Shown one piece after another: positions 5,351 through 12,362 of a DNA stretch of 23,286 nucleotides. Origin of the DNA: a virus. Made by a program: the position numbers and the translations under genes. The stretch covers positions 1-23,286 of IMG/VR virus record IMGVR_UViG_3300014502_000034; one strand, given 5' to 3'. The notes below the pieces were generated by a model, which was not told where the DNA came from, ran no database searches, and saw only the letters and a list, made by a program, of their open reading frames with translations. Each line of letters opens with the position of its first letter. Positions within the stretch are counted from its first letter, which is position 1.

Positions 5351-5536
5351 ATGCGCTGTCCAGCTTGTAACGGAAATATTTTATCTGATGGTAAATGCCT
5401 GTAATGCGGCCGGTATATAAAAAGGGAAGTTTATAGAAAGCGCAGCTCTGATTCACGGAAAAAATTACAGGGGAAAACTTTTCCCGGCGGGACCGAGAAC
5501 AACTTCCAAATCGACTATACGGATTTACCGTTTTGA
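5351..5536 (+). pseudogene. Zinc-ribbon gene interrupted by in-frame TAA
   Basis: Starting at the ATG directly after the HD gene, the frame reads 17 codons (MRCPACNGNILSDGKCL), then TAA at 5402-5404, then CGRYIKREVY and on to TGA at 5534-5536, 62 codons in all. The stop falls between the two cysteines of the second knuckle: C3-x2-C6 and C16-L-stop-C19-G. With any sense codon there the protein would be a standard 61-residue CxxC/CxxC zinc ribbon with a basic tail. TAA ends most genes here, so global reassignment is excluded. It is a recent nonsense mutation, a sequence error or a local readthrough site. Confidence 0.65.
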
Positions 5537-5634
5537 GAAAGAAAATAAGTCAGGGGATTTGTTCTAAGGCAGGTAACACATAATTCCCTTGATTTTTATA
5601 GGGGAAGGTGCTAGAAGAAATTATGGAGCGAGCC

Positions 5635-5784
5635 ATGAACAAAAACAATCGTATATATTTTAATTCAAAGCCAATAGATTTGCCCGAACCTGTTGCCATG
5701 CTTCCCAGTGTGGACTCGCCTTCAGGGGAGGGCTTTCTATTGGTGATGTTTCAACATATAAGGTACTATATATTATTATATTAG
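5635..5784 (+). CDS. Hypothetical small protein (49 aa)
   Basis: ATG at 5635 is preceded by GGAG at good spacing; an in-frame ATG at 5623 would add four residues. The frame begins MNKNNRIYFNSKPIDLPEP and ends in a hydrophobic Tyr/Leu-rich stretch over AT-rich DNA up to TAG at 5782-5784. No motif is recognised. The second half looks like low-complexity AT-rich sequence, so it could be the remnant of a longer gene. It lies just before the repeat-rich putative origin. Confidence 0.35.
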   Translation: MNKNNRIYFNSKPIDLPEPVAMLPSVDSPSGEGFLLVMFQHIRYYILLY

Positions 5785-5804
5785 CACTCGCGTGCGCTCG
5801 TGCT
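5783..5804. other. Hairpin upstream of the GAAAC repeats
   Basis: AGCAC (5783-5787) and GTGCT (5800-5804) are inverted repeats around a GC-rich loop with further GCG/CGC complementarity. It sits between AT-rich DNA and the phased GAAAC repeats. It may be a terminator or part of an origin; no U-tract follows. Confidence 0.35.
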
Positions 5805-5814
5805 TAGGAAAGCT

Positions 5815-5963
5815 GAAACATTTGAAACTTACGAAACATTAATAAAACAGGTTAAATATTTAATAAAAACATTAACTTAATATTAAAACGGTAAAAATAG
5901 GAATCTTGAAACATTTGAAACTATTTGTAACAATATGAAACTTGCTTGAAACATTATTGAAAC
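5815..5963 (+). repeat. Helically phased GAAAC repeats, candidate replication origin
   Basis: GAAAC occurs at 5815, 5824, 5833, 5908, 5917, 5937, 5948 and 5959, with one-mismatch copies at 5844 (AAAAC) and 5927 (GTAAC). Spacing inside both clusters is 9 to 11 bp, so the copies face the same side of the helix. Several copies extend to TTGAAACATT. An AT-rich stretch (5840-5900) separates the clusters. Iterons plus an AT-rich zone beside a helicase-like ATPase gene are typical of replication origins. Confidence 0.5.
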
Positions 5964-5995
5964 ACCTACGATATTATTGAGGATTTTATTGTAAA

Positions 5996-7078
5996 GTGGT
6001 AGAAGCCTGTAAAATAATTAAAGAAACAATAGACGATAGATTGACAAATATCACCGGCGCAATGCATTATATGCTGCAGGGTGGGATGAGTCCAGAATCA
6101 TGTCTTGAGTCTGTGATAAAATTATACAATGCTGAAAATTTAGATTATGAATATGCTAATATTCAACAGATAGTTACATCGGCATGGGAAGAAATTCAAA
6201 AAGGAGATTTTGATAAACGGAATAGTTTCAAAGCTGATGTTTTAGATTTTATAGTTTCATCTCCTCAAGGATTAATCTCATTAAACGATTGTTATAAGTC
6301 TGTCAATGCGAAAACAAAAGATGAGATGAGGGCGGTTAGGGTTGCCATTCATCGTATTGTACAAATGGGTTTAATTGAGCCAAGGGGAAGTAAATCAGGA
6401 GTTTATCATAAGGTTGATAAAACTTCACCTATGATAGATTTTAAAAATATACCTCAAGATCAAAAAGCGATTGACTTAAAGTGGCCGTTCGGATTAGAAA
6501 AATATTGCTTCATATTGCCTAAAAATATTGTCATTATTGCCGGTTATCCAGATACCGGAAAGACAGCATTTCTTTTAAATTTTATAAAATTAAATATGGA
6601 AAAACATAAGATACATTATTTTAGCTCTGAAATGGGAGCATTAGAATTAAGAACGCGACTTGAAAAATTCCCTATTCCGTTAGACCAATGGAAATTTTTC
6701 CCTAGAGAAAGATCGTCAAATTTTTCCGATGTAATTGTCCCGAATGAAATTAATGTGATAGATTTCCTTGAGGTTCACCAGGATTTTTATATGATGGGCC
6801 AGTGGATTAAAGATATTTTTGATAAATTAAAACAAGGAATTGCTATTATAGCAATCCAGAAAGATAAAAAAGAAAAGTCAAGTCTTGGCCGCGGAGGAAT
6901 TGGGAGCCTTGAAAAACCGCGCTTGTATATTACCCTAGATAATAATCCTCATATTTTAACAATAGTTAAAGCTAAAAATTGGATTAATGATATGATAAAT
7001 CCAAATGGAATGATGAGGAAATATAAAGTTTCATCTGGTTGCCATTTCCACATGGAGGGAGAATGGGAGCACGATTAA
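5996..7078 (+). CDS. Replicative RecA/DnaB-like ATPase with primase C-terminal-like N-terminus
   Basis: A 360-residue protein. Residues about 15-68 (LTNITGAMHYMLQGGMSPE ... YANIQQIVTSAWEE) resemble the helical PriCT module that normally follows a primase domain. About 80-140 looks like a winged helix (two helices then VYHKVD). The ATPase core has Walker A GYPDTGKT (183-190), a Walker B-like INVIDFLE strand and the IAIIAIQKDKK strand typical of RepA/DnaB-like phage helicases. It probably loads on or unwinds DNA at the GAAAC repeat origin just upstream. The start is GTG at 5996 with GAGGA 12 nt upstream. No primase catalytic domain precedes it, so the N-terminus may be what remains of a longer primase-helicase. 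Confidence 0.72.
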   Translation: MVEACKIIKETIDDRLTNITGAMHYMLQGGMSPESCLESVIKLYNAENLDYEYANIQQIVTSAWEEIQKGDFDKRNSFKADVLDFIVSSPQGLISLNDCYKSVNAKTKDEMRAVRVAIHRIVQMGLIEPRGSKSGVYHKVDKTSPMIDFKNIPQDQKAIDLKWPFGLEKYCFILPKNIVIIAGYPDTGKTAFLLNFIKLNMEKHKIHYFSSEMGALELRTRLEKFPIPLDQWKFFPRERSSNFSDVIVPNEINVIDFLEVHQDFYMMGQWIKDIFDKLKQGIAIIAIQKDKKEKSSLGRGGIGSLEKPRLYITLDNNPHILTIVKAKNWINDMINPNGMMRKYKVSSGCHFHMEGEWEHD

Positions 7079-7272
7079 AAAACTTATATGTGGGAAATTT
7101 TGTTTTCAATCGAGAAATGTATTTAAATAAATTCGTTAAGGCTTTCAGCGAGAAACAGGCATTAAACTTATTTGTTAAGAGGATTTCCAAACATCAAGAG
7201 GTTATCCCTAAAATTGTTTGGAATTATTTAAAAGAAAACCCAGATAAATATGAGGTTAAAATTTATGAATAA
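7063..7272 (+). CDS. Hypothetical protein (69 aa)
   Basis: The start at 7063 (MGARLKNLYVG) has a near-perfect GGAGGGAGA ribosome binding site and overlaps the ATPase gene by 16 bp; the in-frame ATG at 7039 has no such site. The product is basic, with aromatic residues and helical character (FVKAFSEKQALNLFVKRISK). No known motif. The tight overlap with the replication ATPase points to a linked role, perhaps as a helicase accessory, but this is inference. Confidence 0.6.
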   Translation: MGARLKNLYVGNFVFNREMYLNKFVKAFSEKQALNLFVKRISKHQEVIPKIVWNYLKENPDKYEVKIYE

Positions 7273-7453
7273 ATATCTTGTGAAATTTAATTACCACGGG
7301 GAAATGAACGAGATGACCACCGAGGCGGCAGATAACTATCATGCGATTTTAAAGTGTCTGCCAGTTATGGCTAAGAAATATGGCGTTACTAAAAATACTA
7401 TGATAAGATATTTCACGGCGGATAAATTAAATTGCGAAGCTGAAAAGAAGTAA
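7265..7453 (+). CDS. Hypothetical protein (62 aa)
   Basis: The start at 7265 (MNKYLVKFNYHGE) lies 10 nt after GAGG and overlaps the previous gene by 8 bp; the upstream ATG at 7250 is less likely. The N-terminal half (LVKFNYHGEMNEMTTEAAD) looks like a small beta-sheet fold, and the C-terminal half (AKKYGVTKNTMIRYF) has a helix-turn-helix-like rhythm but is too short to assign. The function is unknown. Confidence 0.55.
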   Translation: MNKYLVKFNYHGEMNEMTTEAADNYHAILKCLPVMAKKYGVTKNTMIRYFTADKLNCEAEKK

Positions 7454-7476
7454 CCGGCTAAGGGGCTTGGAATAAC

Positions 7477-7635
7477 ATGAATAATAAGTTAATTATAGAG
7501 CTAAAAGAAAAATTAATGCAAAATAATACGCCTACTAAAAAAATGACTTTATATGGCAATAAAGATTTTATAAAAAAAGCGAAAGAAATGTACGGTAAGC
7601 GATTTAATTACGTTGTAGAAAAAAAGTTGAGGTAA
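7477..7635 (+). CDS. Small basic protein (52 aa), ends at a slippery sequence
   Basis: ATG at 7477 follows AGGGGC. The 52-residue product is Lys-rich with no recognised domain. Its last codons read GAA AAA AAG TTG AGG TAA, so the heptamer A AAA AAG (7620-7626) is in the zero frame two codons before the stop. A -1 shift there would enter the open frame of the glycosyltransferase that follows. It may be a stand-alone gene or the front of a frameshift fusion. Confidence 0.5.
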   Translation: MNNKLIIELKEKLMQNNTPTKKMTLYGNKDFIKKAKEMYGKRFNYVVEKKLR

Positions 7636-7637
7636 TT

Positions 7638-8846
7638 ATAAAAATAAGCATTTTTACACCGACGCATGATAGTAAATATTTACCCGAAGTGTATGAAAGT
7701 ATCAAGTCTCAGAGCTTCGATGAATGGGTAATAATTTATAACCACGGCGCAAAAAAGATAGGATTTAATGATCCACGAGTAAAAGAAATCAGCCTAGACC
7801 TTGACGGCGGGATAGGATTTTATAAAAAGCTGTGCTGCCAGAATTGCTCAGGCGAAATCCTCATAGAGTGCGATCACGATGATTTATTGACCTCGGATGC
7901 CATTGAAGAAGTCAGAAAAGCGTTTAACGATCCTGAAGTTGGGTTTGTTTATTCTAATGCGATTATAACCGATATGAATTTCAGCAAGCGCGAACGATTC
8001 AGTCCTCTTCACGGGTGGAAATACAGAGAGACAGAATTCCAAGGGCATTTACTGGATGAGCCTTTATCTTTTGAAGCTACTCCGGCCAGCGTGTCGCGTA
8101 TCTGGTACGCGCCGGACCATCTAAGGGCTTTCCGAAGAGATGTTTATGATAGTGTCGGAGGATACGATGTTAATCTGAAAATCCTCGACGATCAGGATTT
8201 AATGTGCCGATTGTATCAGGTTACTGAATTCCATCATATTGACAACGCGCTTTATATTTACCGCGTCCACGGAGAAAATGCCTGGCTGAGATATAATCAG
8301 GAAATTCAAAACGGAGTCTATCCGCTTTACGACAAATACATCGAGGGGATGGCCTTAAAGTGGGCAAAAGACAAAGGGCTTGCTTGTTACGATCTCGGCG
8401 GACGATTAAACAGCGCAGTAGGCTATAAAACAGTTGACCTAAAAGATGCTGATGTTATTGCAGACCTTAACGGTAGATGGCCGTTTGAAGATAGCTCAGT
8501 CGGAGTCATTCGGGCATACGATGTTTTTGAGCATTTAAAAGACTCAATTCATACCATGAAAGAACTATACCGTGTTCTGGCTCCGGGAGGATGTGCTTTT
8601 ATTCAAGTGCCTTCAACGGACGGCAGGGGAGCTTTTCAAGATCCCACCCACATATCCTTTTTCAATGAAAACAGTTTTCTTTATTACACAAATCAAAGAT
8701 TGGCGCAGTATATTGATTCGCCTGTACGCTTTCAGGCAATGAGGCTTTACACAACAGAAATGAACAGCGAAAAGGTGTGTTGGGTGGTAGCGCATTTAAT
8801 CAGTTTAAAAAACGGCTTCGTACCGCCGGGGGTAATTGAGATTTAA
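7638..8846 (+). CDS. Glycosyltransferase family 2 fused to SAM methyltransferase domain
   Basis: A two-domain enzyme of about 402 residues. The GT2 domain has the first strand KISIFTPTHDSKYL, the metal/UDP-binding DHDD (about 79-82) and GGYDVNLKILDDQDL. The C-terminal part (about 240-365) is a class I methyltransferase: DLNGRWPFEDSSVGVIRAYDVFEHL and YRVLAPGGCAFIQVPS. It likely glycosylates a virion or cell-surface target and may also methylate it. The conserved first strand lies upstream of the first standard start (GTG 7689). In frame there are only ATT 7635, ATA 7638 and ATA 7644 downstream of GAGGT, so a rare start or a frameshift from the preceding 52-aa frame is needed. I give ATA 7638 as a best guess; the 5' end is uncertain. 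Confidence 0.75.
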   Translation: MKISIFTPTHDSKYLPEVYESIKSQSFDEWVIIYNHGAKKIGFNDPRVKEISLDLDGGIGFYKKLCCQNCSGEILIECDHDDLLTSDAIEEVRKAFNDPEVGFVYSNAIITDMNFSKRERFSPLHGWKYRETEFQGHLLDEPLSFEATPASVSRIWYAPDHLRAFRRDVYDSVGGYDVNLKILDDQDLMCRLYQVTEFHHIDNALYIYRVHGENAWLRYNQEIQNGVYPLYDKYIEGMALKWAKDKGLACYDLGGRLNSAVGYKTVDLKDADVIADLNGRWPFEDSSVGVIRAYDVFEHLKDSIHTMKELYRVLAPGGCAFIQVPSTDGRGAFQDPTHISFFNENSFLYYTNQRLAQYIDSPVRFQAMRLYTTEMNSEKVCWVVAHLISLKNGFVPPGVIEI

Positions 8847-8855
8847 GGAAATTAA

Positions 8856-9038
8856 ATGACCGAATGGCTTACGGGATGGAAAAAAATAGCAGCCTATCTT
8901 GATGTGTCTGTAAGGACGGCAAGAAATTACAAAAAGATAGGTTTACCGATTTATACACTATCAGGATCAGCAAAAGCTAAAACATCAGAACTTGACCATT
9001 TTATAAAATTAAAAAATAAATTGCCGAAGATTGCCTAA
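8856..9038 (+). CDS. Small helix-turn-helix (excisionase/HTH_17-like) protein
   Basis: A 60-residue protein with AAGGAAA before ATG 8856. WKKIAAYLDVSVRTARNYKKIGLP (8-31) is a MerR/excisionase-type winged HTH, followed by a short wing (IYTLSGSAKAKTSELDHFI). Such proteins bind DNA as Xis-like factors or transcription regulators. It sits between the early region and the packaging genes, so a switch to late transcription is plausible. Its 3' end carries the first two of three phased ATTGCC repeats. Confidence 0.75.
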   Translation: MTEWLTGWKKIAAYLDVSVRTARNYKKIGLPIYTLSGSAKAKTSELDHFIKLKNKLPKIA

Positions 9039-9045
9039 TATTGCC
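9020..9045 (+). repeat. Three ATTGCC repeats at exact 10-bp spacing
   Basis: ATTGCC starts at 9020, 9030 and 9040; the first and third are followed by GAA. The array overlaps the end of the HTH gene and lies about 100 bp before the small terminase gene. Equal spacing near one helical turn suggests cooperative binding by a ring or oligomer, so it is a candidate terminase recognition (pac/cos) or late-promoter activator site. Confidence 0.45.
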
Positions 9046-9068
9046 GAACTCTGCACATTCTAATACAA

Positions 9069-9139
9069 AAAAACACCATGCTATCATAAGGCCACAATTC
9101 AAATCGTGGTTTATAGACTATTTTAGCAGGGGTGTTTTT
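9069..9139 (+). promoter_or_regulatory. Structured leader covering the small-terminase ribosome binding site
   Basis: AAAAACACC (9069-9077) pairs perfectly with GGTGTTTTT (9131-9139), and TGCT (9079-9082) with AGCA (9125-9128). Inside, ATAA (9086-9089)/TTAT (9111-9114) and CCAC (9092-9095)/GTGG (9106-9109) close a 10-nt loop. The outer 3' arm contains AGGGGTG, the only ribosome binding site for the TTG start at 9142. Folding would hide it. It could equally act as a weak terminator, since the arm ends in five T. Confidence 0.5.
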
Positions 9140-9141
9140 AG

Positions 9142-9600
9142 TTGAAAGCAAAGAAAAAGTCCAAAAACCAGAATAAAAAGAATAATTCAGTTGGAAAGCC
9201 GCCTTTTTTTAAATCACCCAAAGAGCTTCAAGAGAAAATAAACGAGTATTTTGATTCATGTTGGATCGATAAGGTTGTTGAGGTAACCGATAAAGAGGGA
9301 ACTTGCACATCTACAAACAGCCGTTATCAGAATTCACCTTACACTGTTGCCGGTTTAACTTTAGCACTTGGATTTTCATCGCGTCAATCACTCTTAGACT
9401 ATCAATCTAAAAAGCAATATCTGGACATTATAAAAAAAGCAAAGCTGAAAATAGAAATGAACATCGAGGAATTTCTGATTGCAGGGAAGAATGCTGCAGG
9501 TCCTATATTCTGGTTAAAGAATCATGCAGGGTACAAAGATAAACAAGAAGTTGAACATTCAGGAATTATAAATCTTGAATCCATTGTTGCCGGGGATTGA
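9142..9600 (+). CDS. Terminase small subunit (P22 gp3-like)
   Basis: A 152-residue protein starting at TTG 9142 after AGGGGTG. After a Lys/Asn-rich N-terminus, residues about 20-140 follow the phage DNA-packaging gp3 pattern: GKPPFFKSPKELQEKINEYF, then YTVAGLTLALGFSSRQSLLDY, a long helix IIKKAKLKIEMNIEEFL, and GPIFWLKNHAGYKDKQEVEHS. This subunit forms a ring, recognises the packaging site and hands DNA to the large subunit. It overlaps the large terminase by TGATG. The rare TTG start and masked binding site suggest translational restraint. The phased ATTGCC repeats upstream are a possible recognition site. Confidence 0.88.
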   Translation: MKAKKKSKNQNKKNNSVGKPPFFKSPKELQEKINEYFDSCWIDKVVEVTDKEGTCTSTNSRYQNSPYTVAGLTLALGFSSRQSLLDYQSKKQYLDIIKKAKLKIEMNIEEFLIAGKNAAGPIFWLKNHAGYKDKQEVEHSGIINLESIVAGD

Positions 9601-12134
9601 TGACCAATTTAGAAAAAGCCAGAGAAAAGATCGCAAGTTGGCGAAAATCAGCACTGAAGTTTGTCGCCGATAACTGGCCGGGTATTGTGCTGGATAAGTG
9701 GCAGCATGACGCGATTGAATCATTGCCGGGGAATAACAGAGTCGCTATGAAGGCATGTACCGGCCCCGGAAAAGCGCAACCAGTAAATATGTTGCTAAAT
9801 ACACCCGATGGTCTTCGCCGGTGGGGTGATCTCAAAGCGGGGGACAGTGTTTTTGCACCCGATGGAACTCAAACGATAATTCTACATACTTTTATGCAGG
9901 GTATTATTCCTGTTTTTCGTGTTACTTTCAATGATGGATCAGAAACAGAATGTTGCCGCGAACATCTATGGAAAGTTCGCGGACGTACCGAAAGGCGGCA
10001 CGTAAAGCAGCGTGGTGGTAAATGGAGCGATAAGAAAGAGGCTCTTGCTATCAGCCAAAGACACTGGCGAACTCCCGCTGATGGGTGGTCAGTTATAAGT
10101 TTAGAACAAATCATAACACGCAATAAATCAAACGATGGAAAAACGAGAAGGCAATTTGAAATTCCAACGCAAGCAGCCGTGATACTTCCCCGTATTGATC
10201 TAAGTTTAGATCCTTATGTTTTGGGTGCGTGGTTGGGTGATGGTTGTAGAAAAACAAGCAGCGCATCGTGGATGGACGCGGAAATCGACAATGAAGTTAT
10301 TGAAAGAGGATATACAACACGGCGCACCAATGAAGGAAAAAATATCACTATTTATGGGATTTTAAAAGAGTTGAGGGATCTGGGCTTATCAGAATTGGGC
10401 AGCCATGAACGGTTTATTCCACCTCTTTACAAGCAATCATCAATCCAACAAAGAAAGGACATTCTCGCTGGATTACTTGATACTGATGGTTATATCTCTA
10501 CAGATAATAATATTAGTTTTGATTGCACTTCCCGGAAGCTTGTGGCAGATGTGGCATGGCTTGTAAGGTCTCTAGGTGGGGTAGCGGGTAGGATAAGAGA
10601 AAAACAGGGCTCATATAAAGATAAAATAACTGGTGAAAAAATAATATGCCGTACTTGTTATCGCGTAACGTTAGCTCTACCGTTTAATCCTTTCAAGGTA
10701 GAAAGAAAATCAAAACGGTGGACTTTACCACAACAACGGTATCTAACGCGATTTATCGATAAGATTGAACAGATAAAAGATGCGGAATCTATGTGTATTC
10801 AAGTAGCCCACGAATCACAGTGTTATCTTACAAACGATTTTATATGCACTCATAACACAATGGTTCTGGCTCTTGGCGGGTGGTGGCGTTTATCATGCTT
10901 TGCGGATAAAGGCGAACATCCAAAGGGCGCGGCTCTTTCAATCACAAAAGATAATCTGTCTGATAATCTCTGGCCGGAATTGTCTAAGTGGCAATCTCAA
11001 TCAGCTTTTTTAAGTTCTGCTTTTGAGTGGCATAAAGAGCGGATACAGGCAAAAGATCATCCGGAGACATGGTTCTTATCAGCAAGGTCTTACGCAAAGG
11101 ACGCAGATGTTGATGCTATCGGCAGGGCATTATCAGGGTTGCATAGCAAATACCCGTTTATTCTCTTGGATGAAACGGGAGATATGCCGGTTGCAGTAGG
11201 TAGAGCTGCAGAGCAGATATTCACCGGTAATCCCAAAGACGCTTTAATCATGCAGGGTGGAAACCCTACGTCAACAAGTGGCCTGCTGTATCAAGTTTGC
11301 AATACGCTCAGGGGCCAGTGGAAAATAGTCACCGTCACCGCCGACCCTGATGATCCTAACCGGACAAATCGCGTATCATTGGAATACGCCAAAGAACAGA
11401 TTGAAACCCACGGCAGAGAGAATCCCTGGGTAATGGCAACAATCCTCGGTCTATTCCCGCCGCAAGGATTTAATGCTTTGCTTGGGATTGAAGAAGTCGA
11501 AGCAGCCATGAGAAGGCATTTACAGCCAGATCAATTTGAGTGGGCCGGTAAGGTTTTAGGAGTTGATGTCGCTCGTTTCGGGGATGATCGTACTGTCATA
11601 TTCCCGCGTCAAGGTCTTTTCGCCGGAATGCCTACGATTCTACGGCAGGCGCGCACTACCGACATAGCCGCTAAATGTGCCATGATTAAGAAAGAATTGG
11701 ACTCTGATGCGTTTTTTATTGACGATACGGGGCATTGGGGTCACGGGGTCATTGATAACCTTCACACAGCAAGGTACAATCCCTTGGGGGTTCAGTTCCA
11801 CGGGCCAGCTACCGACCCTCGATATCGGAATAAAAGAGCGGAAATGTGGTTTGCTATGGCCGATTGGGTGAAATCCGGTGGGCAATTACCGCCTATCCCT
11901 GAGCTTGTAGCTGAAATGACCACGCCGACATATTCATTTACCAACGGGAAAATCATCCTTGAGGACAAAGATCAGGTTAAAAAGCGATTAGGAAGATCGC
12001 CTGACTTAGCGGATGCACTGGCTTTGACCTTTGCCTTTCCGGTTGCGCCAAAACAAACCGAAAGAGAAAAGCTATTTCAGGGCAGTAATTATGTTAATGA
12101 CTATGACCCATACGCAGAAGGAGCGAGAGCATGA
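9600..12134 (+). CDS. Terminase large subunit with in-frame intein
   Basis: 844 residues from ATG 9600 (overlaps the small-subunit stop; the TTG at 9597 is less likely). Removing intein residues 59-419 leaves 483 residues, usual for a P22-type large terminase. The ATPase half has Walker A T54-G-P-G-K58 joined to T420 after splicing, and Walker B ILLDE (about 521-525). The nuclease half has RNase H-like acids in VDVARFGDD (D656), FFIDD (D708-D709) and SPDLADALAL (D802, D805). It translocates DNA into the prohead and cuts it at headful or cos sites. The intein lies between Lys and Thr of Walker A, so packaging activity depends on splicing. The last 4 bp overlap the next gene (ATGA). Confidence 0.93.
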   Translation: MTNLEKAREKIASWRKSALKFVADNWPGIVLDKWQHDAIESLPGNNRVAMKACTGPGKAQPVNMLLNTPDGLRRWGDLKAGDSVFAPDGTQTIILHTFMQGIIPVFRVTFNDGSETECCREHLWKVRGRTERRHVKQRGGKWSDKKEALAISQRHWRTPADGWSVISLEQIITRNKSNDGKTRRQFEIPTQAAVILPRIDLSLDPYVLGAWLGDGCRKTSSASWMDAEIDNEVIERGYTTRRTNEGKNITIYGILKELRDLGLSELGSHERFIPPLYKQSSIQQRKDILAGLLDTDGYISTDNNISFDCTSRKLVADVAWLVRSLGGVAGRIREKQGSYKDKITGEKIICRTCYRVTLALPFNPFKVERKSKRWTLPQQRYLTRFIDKIEQIKDAESMCIQVAHESQCYLTNDFICTHNTMVLALGGWWRLSCFADKGEHPKGAALSITKDNLSDNLWPELSKWQSQSAFLSSAFEWHKERIQAKDHPETWFLSARSYAKDADVDAIGRALSGLHSKYPFILLDETGDMPVAVGRAAEQIFTGNPKDALIMQGGNPTSTSGLLYQVCNTLRGQWKIVTVTADPDDPNRTNRVSLEYAKEQIETHGRENPWVMATILGLFPPQGFNALLGIEEVEAAMRRHLQPDQFEWAGKVLGVDVARFGDDRTVIFPRQGLFAGMPTILRQARTTDIAAKCAMIKKELDSDAFFIDDTGHWGHGVIDNLHTARYNPLGVQFHGPATDPRYRNKRAEMWFAMADWVKSGGQLPPIPELVAEMTTPTYSFTNGKIILEDKDQVKKRLGRSPDLADALALTFAFPVAPKQTEREKLFQGSNYVNDYDPYAEGARA
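9774..10856 (+). mobile_element. Class 3 intein with LAGLIDADG endonuclease in the TerL Walker A loop
   Basis: 361 codons between Lys58 and Thr420 of the host protein. The first residue is Ala (AQPVNM), with the block A context TPDGLRRWGDLKAGDSVF. Block B shows H122-L-W124, block F has C399 (SMCIQV), and the C-terminus ends DFIC-T417-H-N419 before Thr+1. Trp at B:12, Cys at F:4 and Thr at G:5 are the WCT triad of class 3 inteins, which lack an N-terminal nucleophile. The endonuclease has two LAGLIDADG motifs, VLGAWLGDG (207-215) and LAGLLDTDG (289-297), with both catalytic Asp residues kept, so homing may still be active. The target is the most conserved stretch of the terminase gene. Confidence 0.9.
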
Positions 12135-12361
12135 TAAAAAGGCTTGTTAATCCGTTATTAAATAATCGCGGCTGTTTCGGAGGCAGTCCAAACGTAATTC
12201 CTACACCGACACCGGCACCACAACAAGCACAGGGTAACGTCCGGCTGGCAGAAGATGAGACGCGCAGGCGAAGACGTGCGGCGGCAAGCAATACAATTTT
12301 AACCAGTCCTATGGGCGCTCAGGCACCTACCATGCAGCCAAAATCTCTTTTAGGGTCGTAA
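12131..12361 (+). CDS. Small virion-region protein (76 aa)
   Basis: Starts by ATGA overlap with the terminase and ends one base before the portal gene. The product has a Pro/Thr/Gln-rich middle (PTPTPAPQQAQG), an Arg-rich stretch (TRRRRRAAASN) and the ending TILTSPMGAQAP ... KSLLGS. Short proteins with a TILTSP-type motif and terminal LLG are common just upstream of the portal in podovirus-like phages. The role is not known, perhaps a packaging or head accessory. Confidence 0.65.
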   Translation: MIKRLVNPLLNNRGCFGGSPNVIPTPTPAPQQAQGNVRLAEDETRRRRRAAASNTILTSPMGAQAPTMQPKSLLGS

Positions 12362-12362
12362 A

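Noticed and set aside
5351-5536. Stop-codon reassignment in this phage
   Set aside because: TAA, TAG and TGA all end frames whose neighbours begin in tight overlaps, so the standard code is in use.
9086-9139. tRNA gene, because TTCAAAT looks like a T-loop
   Set aside because: The closing pairs of the T-arm mismatch at three positions, and no acceptor stem, D-arm or anticodon arm can be built around it.
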